A DNA stretch of 64,000 nucleotides from Hohaiivirga sp031546825 (GTDB lineage: Bacteria > Pseudomonadota > Alphaproteobacteria > Rhizobiales > Beijerinckiaceae), in assembly GCA_031546825.1 (NCBI GenBank), contig JAVBJU010000005.1, positions 1 to 64,000 on the forward strand. Direction: 5' to 3'. Shown one piece after another: positions 43,944 through 53,319 of the stretch (positions within the stretch are counted from its first letter, which is position 1; each line of letters starts with the position of its first letter). Both the position numbers and the translations under genes were made by a program. The notes under the pieces were generated by a model. It worked only from the letters and a program-made list of their open reading frames with translations. It searched no databases and had not been told where the DNA came from.

Positions 43944-44642
43944 TTAGCGGTTCGCCATGAGCTCCTGGCGCGCCGCCATCATGGCTCTGACCCCATCATT
44001 ATACTTCTTCTGCAAAGCCTTCAGCATGGTCTCGATCGACGGGTCTTTAAGCTGGATTATGCCGGCGGACACGGTCACCTTGCTGCGGTTCTCATCGAGG
44101 TATTTCCCAAGATCTTCCGCCAGTTGCAGCCCTTCATCCTGAACGGTGAGCACTTTTTGCGCCAAGACGGCCGTGGTGACGACCTTCCTGTTGAAGGCCA
44201 TATCGTACAGCGCTTTGAGATCATCCGGCTGCTTGAGCGCGGCACGGGCGTCTTGGGCTTTCTTCACCTGACTGTCGAGGAGAGCTGGCAACTTCGCCAT
44301 GGTGGCGCGGGTCTGCGCGATCTCTCTCCAGTTCGCCTGAAGCCCCGGCATGTTACCCAGTTTCTGGTTCACGGAGGCATCTTTGAGAGGATAGGCAACC
44401 TCATTCATACCCGCGTGGAAGTCGAGAATAACCTGATAATGCGCCGCATAGGGGCCTACCGCCTCCCGCTCCTTCTCGGACAATGCCGGATTGACCACGG
44501 TGCGGTTATTGATCACCCGCGTTTGCAGGAACTCCATGAATGCCTTGCGCTGTTCCGGCTCCTTATCGCCGCAACCGGCAAGGGCGAATGCTGCCAGCAA
44601 GGCCGCAGCAAAGGCAAAACGTCTGGTGATGGCAGATATCAT
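43944..44642 (-). CDS. DUF3053 (YiaF-type) lipoprotein
   Basis: A 232-residue lipoprotein. The signal peptide ends in the lipobox LAGC (Cys at about residue 24), followed by a helical DUF3053 domain (FMEFLQTRVINNR, then ALSEKEREAVGPYAAHY). The function of the family is unknown. The ATG at 44642 begins the signal peptide; the longer frame to 44705 has no ribosome site. It diverges from the SOS operon, about 130 bases from its LexA box. Confidence 0.8.
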   Translation of the reverse strand: MISAITRRFAFAAALLAAFALAGCGDKEPEQRKAFMEFLQTRVINNRTVVNPALSEKEREAVGPYAAHYQVILDFHAGMNEVAYPLKDASVNQKLGNMPGLQANWREIAQTRATMAKLPALLDSQVKKAQDARAALKQPDDLKALYDMAFNRKVVTTAVLAQKVLTVQDEGLQLAEDLGKYLDENRSKVTVSAGIIQLKDPSIETMLKALQKKYNDGVRAMMAARQELMANR

Positions 44643-44775
44643 GATGGAGCCCCGTTTTGAAATTGTTTTCACCCACTTTCTAACCGACCGGCAGAACAAT
44701 CGCAAATTACAGCCCTCCCGGTTTCAGCAAGATTTTCCCGCTTGACTCCGAGGGCATCGTTACGCATTTTAGAAA

Positions 44776-44790
44776 GAACAAAAAGTGAAC
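44776..44790 (+). promoter_or_regulatory. LexA box (alphaproteobacterial SOS box)
   Basis: Exact direct repeat GAAC-N7-GAAC, 20 bases before the imuA start. This is the LexA site of alphaproteobacteria and shows that imuA-imuB-dnaE2 is SOS-induced. Confidence 0.88.
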
Positions 44791-44810
44791 ATTTAGATGA
44801 ATGGTGCCCC

Positions 44811-45659
44811 ATGTCCGTCATCGATCAGCTTCGTCGCAAGATCAGCACAATCGACCGTCGCGCGCTTGTCGTTACAGACCGGACGACAACCCATGAGCAA
44901 ATTTTACCCGTGGGTTTTGCCCCGTGTGATGAAGCGCTGGGCGGCGGGCTGATGCGAGGGGCGCTCCACGAGATCGCCGCGTCAGCTCCGCTGGATTGCG
45001 GCGCAGCCTCCGGTTTTGTCACCGCGCTCATGGCCAAGGCCTGCCGCATGGAACAATCTGCCCCAGTCCTGTGGATTCAGGCCCGCTCCGCCATGCGGGA
45101 ACAGGGGCGTTTGTACGGGTGCGGGCTGCACCATGCGGGCATTGCCCCCCATGCGTTGATTGCCGTGCGGGTGCCCCGTTCGGCCGATGTTTTATGGGCG
45201 ATGGAGGAGGCACTGACACTCGGCCTGCCGCTCATCGTCGGGGAAATCCTGCGCCCCGACCGCGCCACGCTCACCGCCACGCGGCGCTTATCGCTGGCGG
45301 CGGAAAGCGGCGGTGGCCTTGCGCTCCTGTTGCAGCACCGCCCTTCTGCGTTGCCAAGCGCCGCCCTCACCCGCTGGCGGATTGAGGCCGCAACGAGCCG
45401 TGCCGACCGTTATGGCGGCCTCGGCCTGCCCGCTTTCAATGTCACCCTTCTCAAAAACCGCCACGGCGCCTGCGGACGCTGGCACATGCATTGGCATTCC
45501 CATGACCACGTCTTTCTTGCCCCTGAACAACTCGACACCCTCCTCGCCCAGCCGACGCTACCTCGCGGCCTCCTTCCCCTCTCTCCCGACCGACCGGGTG
45601 GAGCGCGACACGGGGGCCGACAAGACACAGCCGCTCGTCGCCATCGCCTCATTGCGTAA
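44811..45659 (+). CDS. imuA: ImuA, SOS mutasome RecA-like protein
   Basis: A 282-residue RecA-like protein of the ImuA family: LPVGFAPCDEALGGGLMRGALHE (core LGGGLMRGALHE), then LWIQARSAMREQGRLYG and YGGLGLPAFNVTLLKNRHG. With ImuB and DnaE2 it forms the error-prone translesion complex of bacteria lacking UmuDC. The start at 44811 follows the LexA box. The last 158 bases overlap the start of imuB in a different frame; the overlapped C-terminal tail (about 50 residues, Arg/Gly/Pro-rich) looks poorly conserved. Confidence 0.88.
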   Translation: MSVIDQLRRKISTIDRRALVVTDRTTTHEQILPVGFAPCDEALGGGLMRGALHEIAASAPLDCGAASGFVTALMAKACRMEQSAPVLWIQARSAMREQGRLYGCGLHHAGIAPHALIAVRVPRSADVLWAMEEALTLGLPLIVGEILRPDRATLTATRRLSLAAESGGGLALLLQHRPSALPSAALTRWRIEAATSRADRYGGLGLPAFNVTLLKNRHGACGRWHMHWHSHDHVFLAPEQLDTLLAQPTLPRGLLPLSPDRPGGARHGGRQDTAARRHRLIA

Positions 45660-47085
45660 TGCCATCCGCATCACGGCAGTGAACGCCGTTGCCATGCGCC
45701 ACAAACTCACCGTCGGCATGCCGATGGCCGATGCACGGGCGCGCTATCCCACCCTTGCCAGCGCCGACGCCGATGACGCGGCAGATGCTGCCCTTCTCAA
45801 ACAACTTGCCGAATTCTGCGAGCGGTACACGCCCCTTGTGGGTCTCGCTCCTCCCGCCATGTTGGTGCTTGATATCTCGGGTTGCAGCCATCTTTTTGGC
45901 GGAGAAGCGGGCCTTGGTCGCGATCTGCGCACCCGTTTGCAGGCCGCTGGCTTTACCCTCAACATCGCCATCGCCTCAACAGTCGGTTGCTCGGCGGCGC
46001 TGGCGGGCATTGGCAAAAATTGTATCATTACTGATGGCAATGAAGCGCAAAGCCTTGCCAATCTGCCTTTCGCAGCGTTGCGACTGCCGCCCGAGATGCC
46101 TGAACTTCTGGGAACATTCGGGCTCTCCCGCATCGGTGAATTGTATGAACGCCCGCGCGCGCCGCTCACCGCCCGCTTCGGCACAGAACTCCTCACCCGG
46201 CTCGACCAGGCGCTCGGCCATCTGGAAGAGCCGATTTCACCCCTGATGCCGGTCCAGCCCTATATCGCCGAACAGCGCTTCGGCGAACCGATCAGCCGCG
46301 ACGACGACATTTTAGGCACCATAGAGCAACTGGCCGTCCAGCTCACCCGGATGATGGAAAGACGCCAGGAGGGTGGACGGTTTTTCATCTGCGACCTTTT
46401 CCGCGTCGATGGTGCCATCACGCGCCTGCCGGTCACCACCGGTAAGCCATTGCGCGATGTTCGCATTCTGCGCCGCCTGTTCACCGAGCGGCTGGCGCTC
46501 ATGGAGAACCTGGATCCCGGTTTCGGTTTCGACCTCATCCGCCTCAGCGCCGCCAACAACGAACCACTCACCGCCCAGCAAGATAATCTCGATGCCGCCA
46601 CTAAAGCGCCGCCCGATCTCACCAGCCTGATCGACCGTTTCACCCTGCGCTTTGGCGCGGACAGCGTTTTGAACCTCATGCCACAGGAACGGCATATTCC
46701 CGAGAAAGCCACCCGGGCGGTGGCGATCCTTGACGCCGAGAAGCCCGATGATCTCCCGCCCCCGCCACCGCGGCAGGATGCACTTGGCCCCACGCGACCC
46801 ATCCGATTGTTTGCCCATCCAGAACCCATCGACGCCCTCGCCGAAGTGCCGGATGGTCCACCATTGCGCTTCCGCTGGCGGCGTCTCGTGCATGATGTTG
46901 CCGCATCTGAAGGGCCGGAGCGCATCGCCCCGGAATGGTGGATTCAGCCTGATAAACCCATGTTTTTGCGTGATTACTTCCGCATTGAAACCCGCGCGGG
47001 CACCCGCCTCTGGCTCTATCGCGAAGGCCTTTACGGACGCGAGACCATCACGCCGCACTGGTTCGTGCATGGCCTCTTCGCCTGA
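45502..47085 (+). CDS. imuB: ImuB, Y-family-polymerase-like mutasome protein
   Basis: A 527-residue Y-family-like protein. The N-terminal block SRRYLAASFPSLPTDRVERD replaces the usual LWFPRLPTDR. It is followed by NAVAMRHKLTVGMPMADARA, LVLDISGCSHLFGGE and a C-terminal block (GPTRPIRLFAHPEPI). ImuB lacks the full catalytic triad of active Y polymerases and acts as the hub binding ImuA, DnaE2 and the clamp. The start is uncertain: the first ATG that retains the conserved N-terminus is 45502, which gives a 158-base overlap with imuA; a TTG at 45517 is also possible. dnaE2 follows after 11 bases. Confidence 0.85.
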   Translation: MTTSFLPLNNSTPSSPSRRYLAASFPSLPTDRVERDTGADKTQPLVAIASLRNAIRITAVNAVAMRHKLTVGMPMADARARYPTLASADADDAADAALLKQLAEFCERYTPLVGLAPPAMLVLDISGCSHLFGGEAGLGRDLRTRLQAAGFTLNIAIASTVGCSAALAGIGKNCIITDGNEAQSLANLPFAALRLPPEMPELLGTFGLSRIGELYERPRAPLTARFGTELLTRLDQALGHLEEPISPLMPVQPYIAEQRFGEPISRDDDILGTIEQLAVQLTRMMERRQEGGRFFICDLFRVDGAITRLPVTTGKPLRDVRILRRLFTERLALMENLDPGFGFDLIRLSAANNEPLTAQQDNLDAATKAPPDLTSLIDRFTLRFGADSVLNLMPQERHIPEKATRAVAILDAEKPDDLPPPPPRQDALGPTRPIRLFAHPEPIDALAEVPDGPPLRFRWRRLVHDVAASEGPERIAPEWWIQPDKPMFLRDYFRIETRAGTRLWLYREGLYGRETITPHWFVHGLFA

Positions 47086-47096
47086 GGGGTTTGCCC

Positions 47097-50000
47097 ATGT
47101 ATGCGGAGATTGGCGTCACTTCGAACTTCTCTTTCCTGCGCGGTGCCTCGCACCCGGAGGAGCTGGTCTATGCAGCCCAAGCGCTCGGCCTTGCCGCCAT
47201 CGGCATTGCCGACCGCAACAGTGTCGCGGGCGTTGTCCGCGCCCATAGTGCCGCAAAAGAGGCGGGGCTGAAACTTCTGGTGGGCGCACGCCTCGTTTTC
47301 CAGGATGGAACGCCCGATATCATCGCCTATCCGCAAGATCGTGAGGCCTGGGCGCATCTGTGCCGCCTGCTGAGCCGGGGCCGCTTGCGGGGCGAGAAAG
47401 GCGAATGCCTTCTCACCCTCGACGATCTTCTCGACTGGCGCGAAGGGCTCAACCTTATCGTCGTGCCGCCTCCGCTCTGCGAGGCTCCGCCGCTCATCGC
47501 CCTGCTCGACCAGCTCAAGGCTCACAATCCGTTATGGCTTGCTGCCGCCAAAACCTATCACGGCGATGACCGACGCCGCATGATGCGCCTCATGGAGGTG
47601 TCGCGCGTGAGCCATGTGCCACTCATCGCCATGAACGCCGTGCTTTACCACGCACCCGAACGCCGCCCTTTACAGGATATTCTCACTTGTATCCGCGAGC
47701 ACGCCACCCTCGACACCGTTGGGCGGCGGCTTGAAGCCAATGCCGAACGCCATCTGAAAGCCCCCGAAGAGATGGCCCGGCTTTTCGCGGAAGCCCCCGA
47801 TGCGCTCCGCCAGACGCTTGTCTTGCGCGACCTGTGCGGCTTTTCCCTTAATGAGCTCAAGCCCGATTACCCCGATGAAACCCCACCAGGTTTTGCCTCG
47901 CCACAAGAGGCCCTTGAGGCGCTGGTCCAGGAAGGCGTTAAACGGCGCTATCCGGGCGGCGTGCCAGACAAGGTGACCGCCGCCCTACGGCACGAACTGG
48001 AGGTGATTGGCGAGCTTAATTACGCGCCCTACTTTCTCACTGTCCATGAGATCGTGCGCTTCGCCCGTTATGATCGCGGCATTCTCTGTCAGGGGCGGGG
48101 GTCAGCGGCCAATTCCGCCATCTGCTATTGCCTCGGCATCACCGAAATCGACCCGAGTAAGACCGATCTTTTGTTTGAACGCTTCGTTTCAAAGGAGCGG
48201 GGCGAGCCACCCGATATCGACATTGATTTCGAGCATGAGCGACGCGAAGAGGTGATCCAGTACATCTACCAACGCTATGGCCGCGACAGCGCCGCCCTCA
48301 CCGCCGTTACCACCTGCTATCGTGCCCGCAGCGCCATCCGCGAGGTCGGCAAGGTTTTTGGGCTGTCGGAGGATATCACCGCCCGCCTCGCTAACACCCT
48401 CTGGGGCTCATGGCGGCACCCGGTGACGCCGGAACGGGCCGCAAAAGCCGGGTTGCAACCCTCAGACCAGCGCCTCGGGATGGCACTGCATTACGCCGCC
48501 GAACTGATCGGCTTTCCGCGTCACCTGTCCCAGCATGTCGGCGGCTTCGTCATTTCACGGCGACGGCTCGATGAGACCGTGCCCATCGAGAACGCCGCCA
48601 TGGAAGGCCGCACCGTCATCGAATGGAACAAGGATGATCTCGACGCGCTTGGGCTATTGAAGGTCGATGTGCTCGGGCTGGGAATGCTCTCCTGCCTGCG
48701 TCGTTCATTGGAATTTCTGAGAGAGCATTATGACAGGCCGGATCTCACGCTCGCCAAACTGGAAGCCGATGCCACCGATGCCGCCACCTACAAGATGCTG
48801 GGCCGCGCCGACGCCATTGGTGTGTTTCAGGTGGAAAGCCGGGCGCAAATGTCGATGCTGCCACGCCTCAAGCCCGCCGCCCTGTACGATCTGGTAATCG
48901 AGGTCGCCATTGTTCGCCCCGGCCCTATCCAGGGCAAGATGGTCCACCCTTACTTGCGCCGCCGCATGGGGCGGGAAGAGCCCGATTTCGGCCCGAACAA
49001 CCAGCTTTACGATATCCTGCACAAAACCTGCGGTGTGCCATTGTTTCAAGAACAGGCGATGCGGATCGCCATTGTCGCCGCAGGCTTTTCGCCGCCCGAC
49101 GCCGACAGATTGCGGCGCGCCATGGCAACCTTCCGCCATACCGGCACCATCAATACCCATCGCGACGCCTTCATCTCCGGCATGGTGAAAAACGACTACC
49201 CGCTCGAGTTTGCCGAAAACTGTTTCCGTCAGATCGAAGGCTTCGGCGAATACGGCTTCCCCGAAAGCCACGCCTATAGCTTCGCACTGCTGGCCTATGC
49301 CTCGGCCTGGCTCAAATGCCATTACCCGGATGTGTTCGCCGCAAGCCTCATCAACAGCCAGCCCATGGGTTTCTATGCGCCAGACCAGATCGTGCGCGAC
49401 GTGCGCGAGCACGGCATCCCCGTACGCCCCACCGACATCAACCATTCCCATTGGGATTGCACGCTGGAACCAGCGCAAGATGAAATGCGGCCGCCCCATC
49501 CGCATCATGCTGAGATGATGGGAGCCATCCGCTCCCATCACGCCATCCGGCTCGGCCTTCGGCAAATCAAGGGTATCGGACAGAAAGAGGCCGATGCCGT
49601 CGCAGAGTATCGCGCCCAAGGATACGACTCGGTCCGCGATTTGTGGCTGCGCACGGGGCTACAGCCGTCAACGCTCGAAACCCTCGCCCGCGCTGATGCC
49701 TTCGCCTCGCTCGGTCTGTCGCGCCGCGATGCCCTCTGGGCGGTGCGGGCATTGCGCCGCAGCGGCGATAAGGACGATCTGCCGCTGTTCCTGACCCATG
49801 TCACACCCGAGCAGGAACCCGACGCGGCCCTGCCCGCCATGCCGCCCGGCAAGGAGGTGCTGGAAGATTACCGGAGTTTGCGTCTGTCGCTGAAGGCGCA
49901 TCCGGTTTCCTTCCTGCGGCCCGATCTCGCACGCCGCAGGAATGTTACGGCGGAAAGTTTACGTAGAACCCCTTCGGGGCGACGGCTGAGCGTTTCCGGT

Positions 50001-50291
50001 CTCGTGCTGGTGCGCCAGCGGCCCGGCACGGCCAATGGTGTCATCTTCGTCACTCTCGAAGATGAAACTGGCATAGCCAACATCATCGTCTGGCCAAAGA
50101 CCTTTGAAGCCTACCGCCCCATCGTGCTTGGCGCGCGCCTCATCACCGTGACCGGGCATCTGCAAACCCAGGATGGTGTCACCCATGTGATTGCCGAGCG
50201 CATCGAGGATGTGTCGCCTCTCCTGCAAAAGCTCTCCGAAGCCAGCGAGCCCGCCCGAAACGTCATGCCACAGGGGCGGAATTTCCATTGA
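47097..50291 (+). CDS. dnaE2: Error-prone DNA polymerase DnaE2
   Basis: A 1064-residue C-family polymerase. The N-terminal PHP domain begins YAEIGVTSNFSFLRGASHPE. The palm has GRGSAANSAICYCLGI and the catalytic aspartates in PPDIDIDFEHERREEV. VGGFVISRRRLDETVPIENA, FQVESRAQMSMLPRLKP and a C-terminal OB domain (RQRPGTANGVIFVTLEDETG) follow. DnaE2 performs translesion synthesis with ImuA and ImuB during SOS. The ATG at 47097 has GAGGGG upstream; a TTG at 47091 is less likely. Confidence 0.95.
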   Translation: MYAEIGVTSNFSFLRGASHPEELVYAAQALGLAAIGIADRNSVAGVVRAHSAAKEAGLKLLVGARLVFQDGTPDIIAYPQDREAWAHLCRLLSRGRLRGEKGECLLTLDDLLDWREGLNLIVVPPPLCEAPPLIALLDQLKAHNPLWLAAAKTYHGDDRRRMMRLMEVSRVSHVPLIAMNAVLYHAPERRPLQDILTCIREHATLDTVGRRLEANAERHLKAPEEMARLFAEAPDALRQTLVLRDLCGFSLNELKPDYPDETPPGFASPQEALEALVQEGVKRRYPGGVPDKVTAALRHELEVIGELNYAPYFLTVHEIVRFARYDRGILCQGRGSAANSAICYCLGITEIDPSKTDLLFERFVSKERGEPPDIDIDFEHERREEVIQYIYQRYGRDSAALTAVTTCYRARSAIREVGKVFGLSEDITARLANTLWGSWRHPVTPERAAKAGLQPSDQRLGMALHYAAELIGFPRHLSQHVGGFVISRRRLDETVPIENAAMEGRTVIEWNKDDLDALGLLKVDVLGLGMLSCLRRSLEFLREHYDRPDLTLAKLEADATDAATYKMLGRADAIGVFQVESRAQMSMLPRLKPAALYDLVIEVAIVRPGPIQGKMVHPYLRRRMGREEPDFGPNNQLYDILHKTCGVPLFQEQAMRIAIVAAGFSPPDADRLRRAMATFRHTGTINTHRDAFISGMVKNDYPLEFAENCFRQIEGFGEYGFPESHAYSFALLAYASAWLKCHYPDVFAASLINSQPMGFYAPDQIVRDVREHGIPVRPTDINHSHWDCTLEPAQDEMRPPHPHHAEMMGAIRSHHAIRLGLRQIKGIGQKEADAVAEYRAQGYDSVRDLWLRTGLQPSTLETLARADAFASLGLSRRDALWAVRALRRSGDKDDLPLFLTHVTPEQEPDAALPAMPPGKEVLEDYRSLRLSLKAHPVSFLRPDLARRRNVTAESLRRTPSGRRLSVSGLVLVRQRPGTANGVIFVTLEDETGIANIIVWPKTFEAYRPIVLGARLITVTGHLQTQDGVTHVIAERIEDVSPLLQKLSEASEPARNVMPQGRNFH

Positions 50292-50394
50292 CGGTTCAAA
50301 ATACACTTTCCTGAGACATATCGCTTGCTATGATCGCCCCACACGGCCAATCAATCAGCCCATGAGCCCGCCCGAACCACGACAGGTAAAATCA

Positions 50395-50955
50395 ATGACC
50401 CAGCGCATCGTCATCGGCATCAGTGGCGCGACCGGCTTTCAATACGGGGTGAAAGCCCTCAAGCTGCTGCAAAATCTCCCCATTGAAAAGCATCTGGTCA
50501 TTTCCAAGGGTGCAGAACTAACGATGCAGTTGGAAACCGATTATGTGCGGGCGGATGTTGTCGCCCTGGCAGATCATGTCCATGATATCGACAATCTCGG
50601 AGCGCCCATCGCCAGCGGCTCGTTTCGGACCATGGGTATGCTGGTGGCCCCCTGTTCGATGCGGACGCTTGCCGCCATTGCGCATTGCTTGTCCGACACC
50701 CTTTTGACGCGCGCAGCCGATGTGATGGTCAAGGATCGGCGCAAATTGGTGCTGATGACACGCGAAACACCGCTCAACCTTGGGCATATCCGCAACATGG
50801 CTGCGGTTACGGAAATGGGCGGTATCATTTTTCCGCCGGTTCCAGCATTTTATCACAAACCGAAAACGCTGGATGACGTCGTCACCCACAATGTCGGCCG
50901 GGCGCTTGAACTCCTCGGCGTCGAGATCGACCATCTGCCGCGCTGGGGTGAATAA
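50395..50955 (+). CDS. ubiX: UbiX/Pad1-type flavin prenyltransferase
   Basis: A 186-residue flavoprotein of the UbiX family. GISGATGFQYG is the flavin-phosphate loop (a variant of the usual GASGAIYG). VAPCSMRTLAAIAH, TRAADVMVKDRRKLVLMTRE and FPPVPAFYHKPKTLDDVV are the other family blocks. It makes prenylated FMN for UbiD-type decarboxylases in ubiquinone synthesis. No ubiD partner lies next to it, so a role with another UbiD-like decarboxylase remains possible. The ATG at 50395 has GACAGG before it; the frame from 50191 overlaps dnaE2. Confidence 0.87.
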   Translation: MTQRIVIGISGATGFQYGVKALKLLQNLPIEKHLVISKGAELTMQLETDYVRADVVALADHVHDIDNLGAPIASGSFRTMGMLVAPCSMRTLAAIAHCLSDTLLTRAADVMVKDRRKLVLMTRETPLNLGHIRNMAAVTEMGGIIFPPVPAFYHKPKTLDDVVTHNVGRALELLGVEIDHLPRWGE

Positions 50956-50986
50956 TTCCTCATCCCAAATCCTGAAATAAGAACGA

Positions 50987-51015
50987 TTGTCCTTTTTAAC
51001 GAACAGCGCTATCTA
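50987..51015 (+). promoter_or_regulatory. Candidate metZ promoter
   Basis: TTGTCC (50987-50992), 17-base spacer, TATCTA (51010-51015), giving a leader of only about 20 bases before the metZ start. The leader is too short for a SAM riboswitch. Confidence 0.5.
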
Positions 51016-51043
51016 GGGGTATAACGTTAGCTCGGATGATCCC

Positions 51044-52231
51044 ATGACTTTCCGCAAGACAAAATATCGCCTTGAAACCTCCTTGATCCATGACGGGTGC
51101 CTCCGTTCGCAATTCGGCGAAACCTCGGAAGCGCTCTATCTCACCCAGGGCTTCATTTATGAAAGCGCGGAACAGGCCGAACGCCGTTTCCTAAACGAAG
51201 AGCCGGGCTACAGCTATTCGCGCTACGCCAACCCCACCGTTACCATGTTCGAAGAACGCATGGCCATTCTCGAAGGCGCGGAGGCGGCGCAAGCCACCGC
51301 AACCGGTATGGCCGCCGTTACCGCCGCGCTGGTGGCGCAGGTCAAGGCAGGCGACCATATCGTTGCGGCGCGCGCGATGTTCGGCTCCTGCCGCACCGTC
51401 ATCACCGACCTTCTCGCCCGTTTTGGTGTCACATCAACACTGGTGGACGGGCGTGACCTCGATGCCTGGAAGCGCGCCGTGCGTCCCGAAACCAAGGTGT
51501 TCTTTCTCGAAAGCCCGACCAACCCAACGCTTGAGATCGCTGATATCGCCGCCGTCGCCAAAATCGCCCATGGCTGCGGCGCAACGCTGACCATCGACAA
51601 TGTTTTCGCCACCCCCTTGCAGCAGAAGCCGCTGGCACTCGGGGCCGATTGCGTTGTCTATTCCGCCACCAAACATATCGACGGCCAGGGCCGATGTCTG
51701 GGCGGCGTCATTCTTGGCACCAAAACATTCATTGAAGAAACCATCTGGCCCTTTACCCGCCTCACCGGCCCGACCATTTCGCCGTTCAATGCGTGGGTGC
51801 TGCTGAAGGGGCTCGAAACCTTGTCTCTGCGCGTTGAGCGCCAGACCGCCAACGCCGCCCGTGTTGCCGATGCATTCGCCGACCACCCCAAGGTCAAGCG
51901 GCTCGTCTATCCCGGAAGGGCCGATCACCCGCAGGCTGAACTGATCAAGCGGCAAATGAGTGGTGGCTCGACCATGATCGGCCTGGAACTCAAAGGCGAA
52001 CGCGCAGAAGCTTTCCGCTTCCTCAATGCGTTGAAGCTCGTCAGCATTTCCAACAATCTCGGCGATGCCAAAAGCCTCATTACCCATCCGACCACCACAA
52101 CCCACATGAGCTTTAAGCCGGAAGAGCGCGAAGAACTTGGCATTTCCGAGGGCTTCCTGCGCCTGTCGGTTGGGCTAGAGCATGCGGAAGATCTGATCGA
52201 GGATATTGCCCAGGCCCTGGCCAAGGTCTGA
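51044..52231 (+). CDS. metZ: O-succinylhomoserine sulfhydrylase
   Basis: A 395-residue PLP enzyme of the Cys/Met metabolism family. Blocks are GYSYSRYANPTVTMFEERMA, LESPTNPTLEIADIAAV, the PLP lysine in YSATKHIDGQGRCLGG (about residue 209) and the C-terminal HPTTTTHMS. These match MetZ, which makes homocysteine from O-succinylhomoserine and sulfide. A MetC/MetB-type function is less likely given the HIDGQGR block. It is followed by a sulfate-binding protein gene, which fits sulfur assimilation. Confidence 0.9.
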   Translation: MTFRKTKYRLETSLIHDGCLRSQFGETSEALYLTQGFIYESAEQAERRFLNEEPGYSYSRYANPTVTMFEERMAILEGAEAAQATATGMAAVTAALVAQVKAGDHIVAARAMFGSCRTVITDLLARFGVTSTLVDGRDLDAWKRAVRPETKVFFLESPTNPTLEIADIAAVAKIAHGCGATLTIDNVFATPLQQKPLALGADCVVYSATKHIDGQGRCLGGVILGTKTFIEETIWPFTRLTGPTISPFNAWVLLKGLETLSLRVERQTANAARVADAFADHPKVKRLVYPGRADHPQAELIKRQMSGGSTMIGLELKGERAEAFRFLNALKLVSISNNLGDAKSLITHPTTTTHMSFKPEEREELGISEGFLRLSVGLEHAEDLIEDIAQALAKV

Positions 52232-52311
52232 AATGCTGCCCTTCCGGCCGGAACCGGATGGAGACAAAAAGCATTACTGCCATTCGGGGGTGTGAAAACA
52301 GGAGGAACGCC

Positions 52312-53316
52312 ATGTTTCGCCGCTGGGCCGCTTTTGCGCTTGTTCTCATCGGGCTTCTGCCCGGTGTGGCAATCAGTCAGACTCAATTGCTCAACGTGTC
52401 CTATGATCCGACACGCGAGCTTTACCGCGACATCAACCAGCTTTTCGCTGACGCGTGGAAGCAGAAAACCGGCGAAACCATTGTCATTCGCACCTCGCAT
52501 GGCGGCTCCGGCAAGCAAGCCCGCTCGGTCATCGACGGCTTGCAAGCCGATGTGGTGACGCTGGCGCTGGCCGCCGATATCGACGAAATCGCCTCAGCAA
52601 CTGGCAAGATACCAGGTAATTGGCAAAGCCTTTTGCCGGATAATTCGGTGCCCTATTCCTCGACCATCGTTTTCCTGGTGCGCAAAGGAAACCCCAAGGG
52701 CATCAAGGATTGGGAAGACCTCGCCAAGCCCGGCGTTCAGGTGATTACCCCAAACCCGAAAACCTCGGGTGGCGCGCGCTGGAACTATCTGGCAGCCTGG
52801 GGCTATGCCGCGAGGAAATGGAACGACGAAGGCAAGGCCAAGGACTTCCTCAAGGCGATCTTTAAAAACGTGCCGGTGCTCGACACGGGCGCACGTGGTG
52901 CCACCTCGACCTTTGCCCAGCGCGGTATGGGTGATGTTTTGATTGCCTGGGAAAACGAGGCGTTCCTCGCCAAGACGGAATTTGGTCAGGACCAGTTTGA
53001 AATCATCGCTCCGCCGCTTTCAATCCGGGCCGAGCCGCCGGTCGCGGTGGTCAAGGGCAATGCCGATGCCCGCAACACGACGAAAACCGCGACCGCCTAT
53101 CTTGAGTTTCTCTATACCCCGGAAGCGCAGGCGGTCATTGCCAAGCATCATTACCGACCGGCAAAACCTGACAGCATCGACCAAAAACTGCTTACTGACT
53201 TCCCGAAGATGGAGCTTCTCACCATCGACAAGGATTTCAACGGCTGGGCAGAGGCGCAAAAGAAGCATTTCTCAGATGGCGGCATATTTGATGCCATCCT
53301 GAAGGAAAACCGCTGA
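52312..53316 (+). CDS. sbp: Sulfate ABC transporter substrate-binding protein, without permease genes
   Basis: A 334-residue periplasmic protein with a signal peptide (about residues 1-21) and family blocks LLNVSYDPTRELYRDIN, the anion-site SHGGSGKQARSVI and NPKTSGGARWNYLAAWGYA. It binds sulfate or thiosulfate for import. AGGAGG lies six bases before the ATG at 52312. The cysT, cysW and cysA genes that normally follow are absent; a surface-polysaccharide gene on the other strand starts at once. It must therefore serve a transporter encoded elsewhere. It shares strand and theme with metZ. Confidence 0.9.
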   Translation: MFRRWAAFALVLIGLLPGVAISQTQLLNVSYDPTRELYRDINQLFADAWKQKTGETIVIRTSHGGSGKQARSVIDGLQADVVTLALAADIDEIASATGKIPGNWQSLLPDNSVPYSSTIVFLVRKGNPKGIKDWEDLAKPGVQVITPNPKTSGGARWNYLAAWGYAARKWNDEGKAKDFLKAIFKNVPVLDTGARGATSTFAQRGMGDVLIAWENEAFLAKTEFGQDQFEIIAPPLSIRAEPPVAVVKGNADARNTTKTATAYLEFLYTPEAQAVIAKHHYRPAKPDSIDQKLLTDFPKMELLTIDKDFNGWAEAQKKHFSDGGIFDAILKENR

Positions 53317-53319
53317 CGG

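Noticed and set aside
50956..51043. Possible SAM-II riboswitch before metZ
   Set aside because: The expected conserved pseudoknot words are missing and the predicted leader is only about 20 bases.
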